Shown piece after piece: positions 20,751 through 31,429 of a stretch of DNA of 64,000 nt. Within the stretch, counting starts at the first letter, position 1, and each line of letters opens with the position of its first letter. Both the position numbers and the translations under genes were made by a program. A model generated the notes under the pieces. It did no database searches and was not told the DNA's origin. It saw only the letters and a list, made by a program, of their open reading frames with translations. The DNA is from Strigamia acuminata (Eukaryota > Arthropoda > Chilopoda > Geophilomorpha > Linotaeniidae). Location of the stretch: contig OX442324.1 of NCBI GenBank assembly GCA_949358305.1, positions 1,601,501 through 1,665,500 of the forward strand, written 5' to 3'.

Positions 20751-23077
20751 ATGGTGATGATGGTAAACGTGATCGGTGAAAAGATGACGAAACCAGCTGT
20801 GTGTTACGTCGATGGCGGAGCACAACGGACATTTATAAGAACTGATCTGTCGAGAAAATTAAATCTAAAAATTATAGGAACTGAGCAGATGACTTTATCC
20901 GTGTTTGGAGTCCACAACAAGGTGGAATTGACTCTCAGTCCAACGTACGCCGAGGCCCCTCGCATTACAATCGAAGCCGTGGAAATCTCACACGTGACGT
21001 CAACACCCTGCGAGGTCCCGAATGAACACTTAGGCAAAAAATTAGAGGAGAAGGGAGTTCAAGTAACGTTCAAGCAGGTAGCTCTACATTCCGACGAAGT
21101 GGACTTGTTGATCGGAGTTGACAACTACTGGAAAATTACGACTAAAAGAACCGAATTCATCGAGGACAACTTAATAGCGGTCAACACAAACTTTGGGTGG
21201 ACACTGCATGGACAGACAACCAATGGCACATACATCCTTGAAACAACGGTGAAAACAAATAAAATCACTCTTATACAATCCACAGACGACATCATGAAAG
21301 AGCTCTGGGAATTGGAAGCCATTGGAATCCAGCATGAGTCGATCACAGATATGGACGAAACCGAAGTTTTGCGCAAATTCAACGTGTCGATACGATGGAC
21401 TGGAACCAACTACTCGGTCGGACTGCCTTGGATCGTCGACAGCCACGAGCTCGAAGATAATTTCACTATTGCAGAGCAACGTTTCATGAATTTGCTTAGA
21501 AAATTCCGACGACAGCCCAATTTATACTTGGAATATAAAAAGGTCATCGAGGAACAGTTAGAACAAGGCATCATCGAAGAAGTGACCGGAGACACGTCCA
21601 ACCCAATTTATTACATGCCACACAAGCCAATAATAAAGGAAGAACGAGTCACAACAAAACTGAGGATTGTGTTTGACGCGTCAGCCCATCGAAAGGGGCA
21701 GCTATCACTGAACTATTGCCTATCTAAAGGTATAAACTTTTTGCCGTCCCTAATTGTCGTATTAACAAAATTTAGACTACGAAAAATCACTGAGACGTTG
21801 GACATTCGTAAGGCGTTCCACATGATCGAGATTGAAGTCAACGATCGAGACGTGACATGTTTTCTGTGGATTTTTGCAGACTGGGACGGGACGGGACGAG
21901 CCAAAATTCGAATACTACGCCAAACACGTGTTCTCTTCGGCGCTGCGCCCAGTCCTTTCCTTTTAAATGCGACCATCAAACGTCACATCAAGATCTACAA
22001 AGACAAATACCCTGCCACATACGAGTTACTTAGTTGATTTTTGTACGTGGATGATCTGATCACGTCAGTGGACGACATTGACCAAGCGGTGAAAACATAC
22101 AACCAATCTCGCAAAATGCACTCGTCGGCCGGCATGCAACTAGTGAAATGGCAGACTAATTCTCCCGAACTGCGCAAGATATTCAGAGAGGAAGATCCCA
22201 CAGACGAGAAAGTAATGTCAAATGAAGAATCCAAAGTACTTGGACTGAAATGGAACCCGACTTCGGACAGACTGAATTTACAAATTGAAAATATATCGAG
22301 CGTAAACAGCAAAACAGTGACGAAGAGAGAAGTAGTCCAAATCACCGCCCAGATATTCGACCCACTCGGATTTATTACACCATTCATCGTTACCGCAAGA
22401 ATTTTCTTTCATTCACTTTGGCTGAGAAAATTGGGATGGGATGATGCATTGGATGAAACTCTTAAACTCAGCTGGCTCAAATGGGCAGAACAAATTCCAA
22501 AACTGAGCAAATTTCACATTTCAAGATGGCTCGGCGAGAAGAATGAAATGAACTGCTAGATCCATATTTTTTCCGATGCAAGCCCCAAGGCATACGGTGC
22601 TGTCGCCTACATACAAGACACCACGGAAGAATTAATCAAATCATTTTTTATTTTTTCTAAATGTAGGGTAGCACCAGTCAAGGCGTTATCGTTGCCAAAA
22701 TTGGAACTGATGGGAGCTTTGGTGGCAGTCCGCATGGCCGACCAAATTAAGCAAGTGACGAGTTGCCGTGAAATTCACTATTGGACCGACTCGCAGATCT
22801 GCCTCCACTGGATCCGCAATACGGCTAAAAGACCACCGACGTTCATTCAGAACAGAGTGCTAGAGATCCGCGAGAAGTCAAACACCGACGGCTGGAGACA
22901 CGTACCGGGCACCTACAATCCTGCTGACCGCTTGACACGCGGTTTGACGGTCGACGAACTGATAACCGACCAGCTGTGGTGGAACGGTCCAAACTGGATG
23001 CGGGACTCACGTGACAATTGGCCAAGATCGGAGATAGAAATAGCAGACGATTCAGACGAGGACGACATTGATGTTGA
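20751..23077 (+). pseudogene. B1 BEL/Pao protease-RT-RNase H, two nonsense codons
   Basis: Protease with YVDGGAQRTF (about 20810), RT with a long fingers region, TLDIRKAFHMI and FLYVDDL (about 22040), and RNase H with [11 protein letters not shown] and [11 protein letters not shown]. In-frame stops are at 22035-22037 (TGA), just before YVDD, and 22557-22559 (TAG), just before the RNase H Asp. The frame is the same on both sides, so these are point nonsense changes. The gene stops where the solo LTR is inserted. Confidence 0.88.
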
Positions 23078-24407
23078 TGTGGGGAACATCATTTGATCCA
23101 ACATGGATAATGCATTCTTAAGCATTTGGCATTATTCTACAGGGTGAATGAAAAGTCTGTCATTTCACAAAATATTTCCGAAAGTGCTGACAATGCATCT
23201 AATCTAATGATGGCAAAGTACTAAAGTTGGGTGGGGCAATCTTTTGATAACCCGAAATTTGACCTTGGGATGTTCCTTCAAGGTTATTTGAAAATTATCT
23301 CGGAAACCGTTAGAGATAGACAGGAATTTCCAATTGTAAACTTGTAAAGCAACATTTGTTTAGTCTAAAAATGACTAATTCTCAAATTGTTTGTACTAAA
23401 AAAATTTAAGAAAATTGCAATTGAAAAAGTAGTTTTGAAAAGAAAAAGTCATAAAAAAAAAATCAGTTTTCTACCCATATCTTTGCAACGGTGCTAGATA
23501 TGCAAATTCCAACCAGGGAAATTGATTTTTTGGGTCATTTTACCTCTAATCAGCACGTTTTTGGCACTTTTCCAATTTTGGCCATGTTATCCTTTGACTT
23601 GTGTCTACTTTTTCAATTGCGATTTTCTTATAAAATTTTAGTACAAAAGATTTGAGAATTAGTCATTTTTACACTAAACAAATGTTGCTTAACAAGTTTA
23701 CAATTGGAAATTTCTGTCTATCTCTAACGGTTTCTGAGATAATTTTCAAATGACCTGGAAGAAACATCCCAAGGTCAAATTTTAAGTCACCAAAAGATTG
23801 CCCCACCCAACTTTAGTACTTTACCATCATTAGATTAGATGTAATGTCAGCACTTTCGGAAACATTTTGTGAAGTGACAGACTTTTCATTCACCCTGTAT
23901 TTCTCATTCGTATTTAGTTATTTTTCGATGTATATTACGTTTTAGTTGTGTTCGAATCAATTAATCTCGTCATTATGTTGTATTTTCATTAGTCCGAGCT
24001 TAATGCACGATGCTTTGTTATTTAGCATCAAGTATGATGCAATCTTTATCGTTTTTCCTATTATTAATGTTTCATTCCGCCACTAGTTGGCGTTTACTTT
24101 GTTTTACTGTATCCAATATGGCGACTTGCTGTGTTAGCAAGCTTTACCTGTTTCTCCATGAAGTAATGGATTCTTTTTGTAAGTTTTCTGTTTGCTATTA
24201 AAGCTTTTATTATTTTATATTACTGTGCACGTTTGTATAAGTGCACAGCATCGTTTACGATTTGTTTTGGCCGCATACACGTCGTGTAGACGTCGCTACG
24301 CATCGTCGTCAAGTTCGCACGGGTCGTGCAACGCCATTACGGTTTTGAGATGTCGTTTCTCGCTTGTTTGCACAATAAGCCGTACAAATATATCCTCCTC
24401 TGCTACA
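23078..24407. mobile_element. Probable solo LTR inserted in B1 pol (with nested MITE)
   Basis: BEL pol similarity stops at about 23077 and resumes at about 24412. The insert begins TGTGGGG and ends GCTACA. Flanks are GTTGA (23073-23077) and ATTGA (24408-24412), a 5-bp duplication with one mismatch. Without the 758-bp transposon inside, the LTR would be about 570 bp. Joining the flanks keeps the BEL frame open. No internal retroelement genes are present. Confidence 0.55.
23140..23897. mobile_element. CAGGGTG palindromic transposon, copy a (758 bp)
   Basis: It begins CAGGGTGAATGAAAAGTCTG and ends in the inverse. The arms of about 310 bp are inverted copies, and the centre is about 130 bp. TA flanks each side (23138-23139, 23898-23899). 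Non-coding. Nearly the same sequence as the copy at 38705. TA target and TIRs suggest a Tc1/mariner-type non-autonomous element. Confidence 0.88.
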
Positions 24408-24411
24408 ATTG

Positions 24412-25398
24412 AAACTCACGTCGAATCCCTCCAAATCATTAATACAGATTTCATTTTCTCTAAATTTAGCTCATTCAGTCGGATACGACGCGTTACAGCC
24501 TGGATGTTGAGATTCACAGCCAACACACAAACCGTCGACACCTCAGATAAGATTCAAGGACCATTGACCGTCGACGAACTAAAACAGGCCGAAATGACAC
24601 TGACCCGAGCAGCGCAACGAAAATGTTGGGGAGTCGAGATGACGCAACTGCAAAATAAAAGGCCACTGACCGGTTCAAAACTTCAGAATTTAGACGTCTT
24701 TCTGGATGATTCTGGAGTGCTTAGGATGCACACTCGACTTAACAACTCAAAAGACACCATCACTGCAAACCCCCCCGTGCTTCTCCCATCCAATCACGCA
24801 ATCACCAAACTAATTTTGTCATTTTCACACTCTCAGGTTTTCCATTGCGGTTTGACAGCTACCTTGGCATATTTCTGTCAAAATTACTGGACGCCAACCG
24901 CGAGGAAAACTTTGAAAACAATCATAAAAAAGTGCGTGACTTGCAAAAGAATAAACGAACGGTTGATGAGAGAGGTGCCTGGACAACTACCTTTTGATCG
25001 AGTATCGCAGTGCAGCCCATTCACTATTACTGGAGTCAATTTCGCGGGCCCAATCGTTGTACGCGGAAGGAAGACCAAAGCATACATCGCTCTCTTCATC
25101 TGCGCCAACATCCGAGCAGTGCATCTGGAACTGATTCCATCTCTCACCACTTCGGATTTTGTGGGCGTGCTGGAACGCTTCATTAGCCGACGAGGAATGC
25201 CCAAGACCATCTATAGTGACAACGGGACAACATTCCATCGTACAGACCGTGAATTGAGCGCTTTATTGCGGAATACAAGAGACTATTCCGTACACAACTT
25301 TCTAGCTCAAAAGGGTATTGAGTGGAAATTCATCGTGGAAAATGCTCCTTGGTGGGGGGGATTTTAAGAGAGGATGATTCAAACTGTCAAATCTTGTT
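24412..25398 (+). pseudogene. B1 BEL/Pao integrase, damaged
   Basis: It has a BEL-type preface (FSSFSRIRRVTAWMLRF), the H2C2-like zinc region ending CVTCKRIN, and the core. The first catalytic position reads GVNFAGP where most BEL integrases have Asp, so the Asp is replaced by Asn. The second Asp is in YSDNGTTF. A TAA at 25365-25367 falls just before the ER that would supply the catalytic Glu. The sequence then runs into the C3 junction near 25398. ORF codons upstream of 24412 are from the inserted LTR. Confidence 0.85.
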
Positions 25399-25399
25399 T

Positions 25400-25846
25400 A
25401 AAAAAAATTTTTGCGCTTCAATAACAACTCCTATTGAATTCAATTCCTCCGGGATCGACACCATTTGATTCAAATATGTAGCAATCGTTTCACCTTGCTT
25501 CATCATCGTGTGTCCCAATTCAACTCTTTTCTGCACTTTCAACTCTGCTAAATCACCTTGATTTTCTGTTTTCAAAGCCGTCCAGGCCTCCTTAAGTGTG
25601 TCCTTATTTAGCACGTGTCTAAGTTGTGCTGAGCGCCTTAATATCGTTGGTATTCCATTTGTCTTGCCTTGCCTTGAAATCCACAACGCTCTCGCCCAAC
25701 GTTTTGACCAGGAAATCGTCTTTAATCACCGTCCAGACGTCCTTCGCCCGAAGCAAGATCCGCACGTGGTATTCCCATGACAGGTAATGCTTCCCATTTA
25801 ATTTTTCGACAAATGTAACCGACTGTACTTCTGACTTGGCCGCCAT
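25400..25846 (-). pseudogene. C3 copia gag, N-terminal part with a frameshift
   Basis: It starts at 25846 (MAAKSEVQSVTFVEKLNGKH), a DUF4219-like copia gag start, with SWEYHVRILL and a UBN2-like segment (LKTENQGDLAELKVQKR...). A frameshift lies near 25621-25660. It ends at the junction with B1 integrase. Confidence 0.8.
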
Positions 25847-25958
25847 TTCCGAACGTCGAAATTCGTTTTTAAAGTCCAAAAACACAAAACAAATACTTGA
25901 ATTAATACTCGAATCGATTCGTCAATTTTTCTGCCGTCCGGCTGGCTTCCTCTCGTAA

Positions 25959-25974
25959 CTGGGGCCCATAACCC
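25959..25974 (-). promoter_or_regulatory. C3 primer-binding site (half tRNA-iMet type)
   Basis: The minus strand reads GGGTTATGGGCCCCAG just after the LTR end CAACA, close to the Drosophila copia PBS. Confidence 0.7.
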
Positions 25975-25975
25975 A

Positions 25976-26228
25976 TGTTGGGGCAATTTGGAATTTTTTT
26001 GTTTTTTCATTCATAAAATTGTAACAAAAGTGGCATCACACCTTCTCGTTCTTTTATTGTTCTATCTTACAATTTGGTTTCATTCATGGTTACTACAATT
26101 GTAACCATATTCATGGTTACTACAATTGTAACCATATTCATGGTTACTACAATTGTAACCATATTCATGGTTACTACAATTGTAACCATTCATTATACAT
26201 ACTCATTGTATACGAAATAAATCGAACA
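25976..26228 (-). repeat. C3 LTR (about 253 bp) with internal tandem repeat
   Basis: The plus strand starts TGTTGGGGC next to the PBS. Inside are four copies of a 27-bp unit (26084-26191). The far border is inferred from AACA. Confidence 0.5.
26084..26191. repeat. 27-bp palindromic tandem repeat, four copies
   Basis: The unit contains GGTTACTACAATTGTAACC, a near-perfect palindrome, and is repeated four times head to tail inside the C3 LTR. Such arrays in LTRs can act as protein-binding sites; here that is inference. Confidence 0.8.
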
Positions 26229-26242
26229 CAAACCTTCAGAAC

Positions 26243-26612
26243 ATGTCGAGTACTGAATTGGACCCAACATGGACTGTAAAACTAGCTAAACCCACCAAGT
26301 GATCTAAAATCACAGCAAGACCTTGAGGAGGTTATTAAAAAGATTCAACACGAGAGGCAGCTAGCTTCAGAAGCTGCAGTCTCTCGTGATGAAGGTAAAT
26401 GGTTTGATTTCATGCGAGAGCAGGCTCATAAAGTGCCTGCGTCCGCCAGGGAAATGACCACCAACGTCTTAGACCCATTCTGGTCTGGGCGGTTGGCGAA
26501 ACTTCTCAATATCGACGCAAGCGATCTCAGGTTCAAGCGCGATCTTAAAGACGCTATTAAAAAGTTGCTACGGGAACAACAGCTGGCATCATTAGAAGCC
26601 GCCGTCGCCTAT
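26243..26612 (+). pseudogene. G2a gag-like protein with two internal repeats
   Basis: The probable start is ATG 26243 (MSSTELDPTW). Two similar blocks follow: one with SDLKSQQDLEEVIKKI and ERQLAS, and one with LDPFWSGRLAKLLN, SDLRFKRDLKDAIKKLL and EQQLAS. A frameshift near 26295 separates the first few residues. The second block is clearly homologous to G2b. No zinc knuckle is seen. Function is inferred from the protease that follows the homologous block in G2b. Confidence 0.5.
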
Positions 26613-27121
26613 ACAACCCCTTGCCAAAAAATGGCATACTCTATTTTTTGGAACTTTTAATATTTGAAATTTCTCAAAAACTATTTCTCAAAAGTAAAAA
26701 TGGTTTTAGGAGGATTTAAATGCATTGTTAGAGCTATCATTTAGAAAAATCGTGGCGAGCACAACTGTTGATGACTCAAGTCATAGCTATAACATGTTAT
26801 AGTACGACACAATAATGATTCAATGCTAAAGTTTTGTTTCGATTCGTCAACAGTTGTGCTCGCCACAATTTTTCGAAAAATAGTGTTTGTCTACCGCTTT
26901 ACATAGCTCCATTACGCCTTTTTTTGAGGGCCTTGGAGATCCATACATCCAATTTAGAAAAGTTTCTTGTGATATAGACGGTCAGTTGCTGACATTAATT
27001 GTTCAGTGATCATGAGATGGTTGGAGACGGGACAGCAGAAAAATATCCTTCTTGACCAACTTCCACCAACAATGATGCAATATAGATTGGACTATGTGAG
27101 AGACGGAGATGGAGTGCTATA
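26613..27121. other. Insertion debris: Tc1-like end and a 30-bp inverted repeat
   Basis: At 26613 the G2a gag breaks at ACAACCCCTTGCCAAAAA, resembling (in reverse) the Tc1-like end at 36837-36864. Inverted arms of 31 bp lie at 26744-26774 and 26844-26874 (GTGGCGAGCACAACTGTTGA core). The segment 26990-27115 has a possible short coding stretch of unknown origin. Confidence 0.4.
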
Positions 27122-27440
27122 CAGGGTGGACAAAAAGTATGATTCACAGTAAATAATTCCCAAACTGTTTTAGTTGTTGATTCAGCAAAATGATTGTGAG
27201 GGTAGTATGTCGGGGAAAATCCAATTATGACATCCAATTTGACCTCTGAGGTCATCTTCAAGGTCATCCATATTGTAACTCGAGAACCGGGACAGATAGA
27301 GCAAAAAAGTGAAAGAGAAAGTTGTAGAGCATCATCCAATTAGTCTAGAACTGTTCTTAAAAAAATTATTTCTTACTGAAAAGTTTTGAGAAAAAAGGTC
27401 TGAAACATTTTTGCTTGGAGAGCGACCAACTTGCATCAGG
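27122..27440. mobile_element. CAGGGTG palindromic transposon, half copy
   Basis: It begins TA-CAGGGTGGACAAAAAGT and has the GACCT...AAGGTCAT and GTTGTAGAGCA segments of the family arms. The right half was not found. Confidence 0.55.
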
Positions 27441-28030
27441 GTATTTTTTTGTGTCTTGGTTTTTTGTTTCAGCTAAAGTTGTCATTGATATCAAGGTATA
27501 GGCAGTACTTGTGTTTAGACTTCATCCATTAATTTTTGTCAATGCCTCGATCATTCTTTCCCCACCTCCCAGCTTTTCACTTTACTGTAGGACTTGTTTA
27601 CGCATCGATGCGGAAGAGACAGGTTCGACCGCCGCTCACCATCGCGGGCACTGACGGACCTGGTGTTTTTTCATTTTGGCCTGCCAAACCTTAATTTAGT
27701 CACTGAAGTACCAACGGATCTTGTCCGCAAGTGTGCATGGCTTGATCCGATACATGGTTTGGAGAGTAAAAGTGCAATTTTTTTCATTGTTTTCTCTCAC
27801 CAATCCAATGTAACGGCAACTTCATTTGGTTTCAATTTTTTGAACGCAACTTACCGTTTCTTCATTTTTCACATTTTCTTCAGTTCGTTGTTTCTCTTCT
27901 TTTTATTTTTTCCTTCTGTTTCTGTTAGTTTTAACTAAACCGTTACTCTACAATTTTTTTTTCCTTTTTTTAATTATTTTTTTTTGCCTCCATTACCATG
28001 ACCGCAGCTGTTGTTTTCATTGATGTCATC
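27441..28030. other. G2a 3' region, T-rich
   Basis: Long T-rich tracts with a part related to 34620-34830. No convincing gene. It probably represents the 3' end of G2a running up to the C4 LTR. Confidence 0.35.
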
Positions 28031-28039
28031 TTGATCCAA

Positions 28040-28227
28040 TGTGTAAATTTCGTGTGAGGGTCTCTCTAGCCAGGGGGAGATGTTTTGTAATCTCGCGACC
28101 TAAAACATGACTTGGTGACTTCCAGTTCCACCAGCAACACGTGCGGGTCGTGCAAGACGTGTGCAATGAAATAAACGACTTTAAACTAAAACAATCACTG
28201 AGTTTTTCCTTCCAACAAATTTCAACA
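28040..28227 (+). repeat. C4 copia LTR (3' part)
   Basis: This stretch resembles 53050-53232 (GAGGGTCTC..CCAGGG..TGTAATCTCG). It ends in CAACA (28217 or 28227), and a PBS-like GTTATGAGCACC follows at 28232. The left border is not defined. Confidence 0.5.
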
Positions 28228-28382
28228 CAGAGTTATGAGCACCAGGACATTCAACTGCGTGAGTTTCCTGTCCTTTTAAAGAACTTTTCGGGGGTGTTTT
28301 GAACACTTGACCACTGACCGGACCACGTGGCTTTGAGCCAAACTAAATTTCGTGGTACTTTAAAGCTGGCATTTGTGAAAAA

Positions 28383-30905
28383 ATGACGGCAAATGAATCA
28401 GCGCGATTTGAAAAGTTGGAGGATGAAAACTGTGCAACGTGGGCATTCAAAATGTGAGTATACCTACAAAAATTGGAATGATGGACAGTAATCGTGGACG
28501 ATGCGCCAGGAAATGGGTGTAGTGCGGCAATACGAAACACGTGGCATGGCAAAGATGGAAAAGCCATGAACGGAATCGTGCAGGCTCTGTCGGCAACCCA
28601 GACCATGTTCGTAATTAATAAGGATACAGCAGGAGAATGCTGGACCAAGCTGGAAGTTGTGCATCTAGGATGAGCCAAGCAGAGACAGAGCATTCTGCGA
28701 CGAGAACTAACAAAGATGGGAAGCAAAAAAGCGGAGACGGCATCAAAGTTCTTGCAACGCATGGAGTCGACGGTAAACCAGTTGCAAACAGTCGAAGGAG
28801 AAATTTCGAAGCAGGAGGTTGGGACCATGATAATCTAGACACTGCCGAAGGACTACCACAGCATCCCGCGAGCATTTGACATGTGTGATGACGACGAAAT
28901 CACCATGGTCAAGCTACGCCACATGATTCTGCAAGAGGAATCGCGGCAAAAAGGCGACGACAATATTGTAGAAAAATTACACAAGATAAACTTGTCGCAC
29001 CAGAAGAACAACCACAACCACACGAAGGACGACAAACAGACGCTGAACGAAGCAGCGACCAAGGCAGCAACCGAGACAGTGACCGAAGCAGCGACCAAGG
29101 CAGTAACCGAGGAAGCGACCGAAGCAGCAACCAAGGAGGTGTTGTGTATTTTATTAATGTTGCACAGCATTATTATGTCTGTTATGCATTTGTAATCATA
29201 GGTCTGAAAATTGTATGGTATACGTATTGACTTAATAATGTATTGATTGCGATTGAATTGAAGTGTATTCATTGTTATTATCCTGTACATGATGTTTTCG
29301 TGGTCTGATATATTAATGTATACAGTATATTATTACGCGGTTGGCGAACATACTGTGAACCAGTTGTCGTCACCACGTTTCCGTACTTAATCAATCTGAA
29401 ATAACCCCTTAAACTCTCAATAGAGTTCGCTTTGAGCGAACTGGCGTAATTGGTTCATCCATTAATTAATAATAGAACAATCTAAGTTCACTTAATTGAT
29501 AACGAGAGCTGAACTGTGAGTTCTCCCTAGAGAGTGATATAGAGAGGTTGTCAGACAGTGAATGTGTTGGCATCTCAAAGTTGATCTGATTTCAAGTGTT
29601 ATTCATGCTCATAGATTTAAGTTAGTCTTAAGTTTGATTGCTTATTAAAGTGGTGTTTGTTTTATGATTTAATAAAGGATACTTTTATATTTTGAACCTA
29701 AAACAATGAGTCCTTCTTATTACACCCCAAGTCACTAGTTTAGTTAATGCAATAGCTTAGATTAGATTTTAGTAGAAGTATAATCTAATAAATTATACGT
29801 GGTCATTCAGTTGTACGTCTGGCCACGTAACAATATTGTTGCTATGTATTCTATGTAATCATGAACTGGAAACAATGTAATAAATGTGTTTGTACCTTTT
29901 GATAACGTGAGGGCGCAACTAGACATGAGTTGCGGCTCTTACTTTAATCTACTTTGTGAAAATGATGTCACGATGTCAGTGACATCACTTACAAATCTAA
30001 TGTTCTTTATTTTCAATCACATTTTATGACATGTAAGTCACATGATCGGTTTTTATATATTTGTTGTTTTATGAATAAAAACTTCACTTATGTTCTGTTT
30101 ATCAACGTGCGTGGATGTGTCGTTCTTTTAATGAGACTACATTATCTCATTAAATATTCACAGCTTTTATTGGATTTTTTAAGCTTGACTTCACATCTGA
30201 ACAACTGTATTTCTTCTTATGTTTGTGCAAGTCAGCAATGAATACTAATGAGGACATTTGTATTCATTCTCCACTACAAGTCACTACACAGGACTACTAG
30301 TGCTTTCTATCATCATTAAGCTTGATTTAATTAACTACAATTAGTGAATGTGTGAGTACATTTAATTTTCGGGTGTCTAACAGGAGGCAACCAGAGGGGA
30401 AGACATGAAACACGTAAAGTGTTATAACTGTCAAAATTTTGGGCAAATGGCCAGGAACTGCCAGAGCCAAGCAAGAACCGAGGTAAAACGTGACGAGAAG
30501 AAGGAACAGCAGCCAGACGCAACCGTCAGGGATGTGAAAACTAACCAACTTGTTTTTCAGATCTCAGACCGAGGATGGAATTTTGACTCAGGAGCGACAC
30601 GACACATGACGGCAAATCGGGACTTCTTCGAGACATTTAAAGCGGACGACGGAAGCCGCAAAGTGACGCTTGCTGATGGGCGGAAAAATGGCATCATGGG
30701 GATCAGAAAAGTGCGACTTGACACCAATAAGTTCGATTTGGTTGCCAAGAACGTATTGTACATTCCAGATCTACACAAAAATCTGATTTCTGTGCCGAAA
30801 CTGGACGATGCAGGTCTGAAAATCGCATTTGGGGACGGAATGTGTTCAAATTCGTTTGGGAACCGAGAGATAATGACGGCGACTAAGATTGGAGACACTT
30901 ACTGA
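28383..30905 (+). pseudogene. C4 copia gag-protease, decayed
   Basis: It starts at 28383 (MTANESARFEKL). The gag is UBN2-like but has several in-frame stops and frameshifts between 28450 and 28880. Near 29040-29140 it has a low-complexity stretch of EAATKA-type repeats, into which the solo LTR inserted. After the insert it resumes at 30388 with the knuckle CYNCQNFGQMARNC, the protease (FDSGATRHM) and the segment VLYIPDLHKNLISVPKL that leads to the integrase. It ends at TGA 30903-30905, then similarity fades. Confidence 0.82.
29140..30382. mobile_element. Solo LTR (1243 bp) with perfect 5-bp target duplication
   Basis: It starts TGTTGTG and ends TCTAACA, with GGAGG on both sides (29135-29139 and 30383-30387). 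The flanks are parts of the same copia gag. It has no retroelement genes, so it is best read as a solo LTR from recombination of a longer element. The family is not represented elsewhere in the window. Confidence 0.75.
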
Positions 30906-31099
30906 TTAAGTATGCAAACTCTCGTGAATTCACAAGCAAAAATGTGCCAATGGTTGACCGTGAGTACTGAAGCATTTTGAGGTGTTGAACAAAAATAAGA
31001 AGCAGGCGTGTTGAAAATAAGGAATCATTTAATGGTAAGTGCTATTTGGCACATAAAAAACAAACAATGAAAAATTGGGTGATAGTAAAACCTGTAAAA

Positions 31100-31420
31100 A
31101 TAAATAGCTTACATCTATATGTTTCATCCGACAGTTCTCGATATCGTTCTTCGTGAAATAAATCATAGACAATGAATCGGAAAACATTGTCAGAGCGGGG
31201 AGTTTAAAATCCGAGTTTGATCGATCGTGCCATGTAACTAAACAATTTCTTTCGCGCCATCGAGAAGAGCCAAAAACTCGGCTTCCATTATGCTTAAAGC
31301 ACAATAGCGCTGCTTACTACAGCCCCAGGAAATGAGAAGCCCGAAAATCAAAATCCTGTAACCTCCGAACCTCTTTTTTGTATCTCGGTCCGAGATACAA
31401 GAGGCACCGTAGTGCCCCAA
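31100..31420 (-). pseudogene. C5 copia RNase H fragment
   Basis: The minus strand encodes SDRDTKKRFGGY, SWGCSKQR, MEAEFLAL and, after a frameshift near 31240, DSLSMIYFTKN and KHIDV, in the order of copia RNase H. It ends abruptly where the terminal repeat begins. Confidence 0.8.
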
Positions 31421-31429
31421 CAGAATGTC

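Larger units (their letters stand above)
18820..25398 (+). mobile_element. BEL/Pao retrotransposon B1, 3' truncated
   Basis: 5' LTR 18820-19285, PBS at 19290, gag with a DUF1759-like part, CCHC knuckles, protease, RT with YVDD, RNase H, then an integrase with a BEL-type N-terminus. The pol frame has several in-frame stops and one frameshift. A 1.33-kb solo LTR with a nested palindromic transposon is inserted between RNase H and integrase. The 3' end, including the 3' LTR, is lost where a minus-strand copia fragment begins. Confidence 0.9.
25400..26228 (-). mobile_element. Ty1/copia fragment C3, 5' part only
   Basis: On the minus strand: an LTR end, a PBS (GGGTTATGGGCCCCAG, about 25974-25959) and the start of gag. 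The rest is missing, since BEL sequence begins at about 25398. The right LTR border is uncertain: AACA at 26228 or CCCAACA at 26269, but the latter lies within the coding start of G2a. Confidence 0.75.
26243..28030 (+). mobile_element. Unfamiliar retroelement copy G2a (gag piece and 3' piece)
   Basis: The 5' part encodes a gag-like protein related to 33222-33389. The 3' part (about 27590-28000) resembles the sequence after the G2b protease (34620-34830), sharing GTTTTCTCTCACCAA and a following ACTTACCGT. Between them are DNA-transposon insertions and deletions. Borders are uncertain. Confidence 0.5.
28040..30974 (+). mobile_element. Ty1/copia element C4, 5' half, split by a solo LTR
   Basis: LTR, PBS, gag, zinc knuckle, protease and the GAG-pre-integrase start are present. 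The integrase and everything after it are lost at the junction with C5. A 1.24-kb solo LTR splits gag at 29140. Confidence 0.8.

Noticed and set aside
24192-24411. N-terminal part of the long frame that continues into BEL integrase, taken as a BEL domain
   Set aside because: It lies inside the insert bordered by GTTGA/ATTGA and has no BEL similarity; it is read-through of LTR sequence.
26263-26269. CCCAACA as the outer end of the C3 LTR
   Set aside because: It pairs well with TGTTGGGG, but the bases lie within the coding start of G2a gag, so an end at 26228 or elsewhere is equally possible.
27594-27938. 114-codon frame as a gene
   Set aside because: Its second half is T-rich low-complexity sequence; no homology could be recognised.
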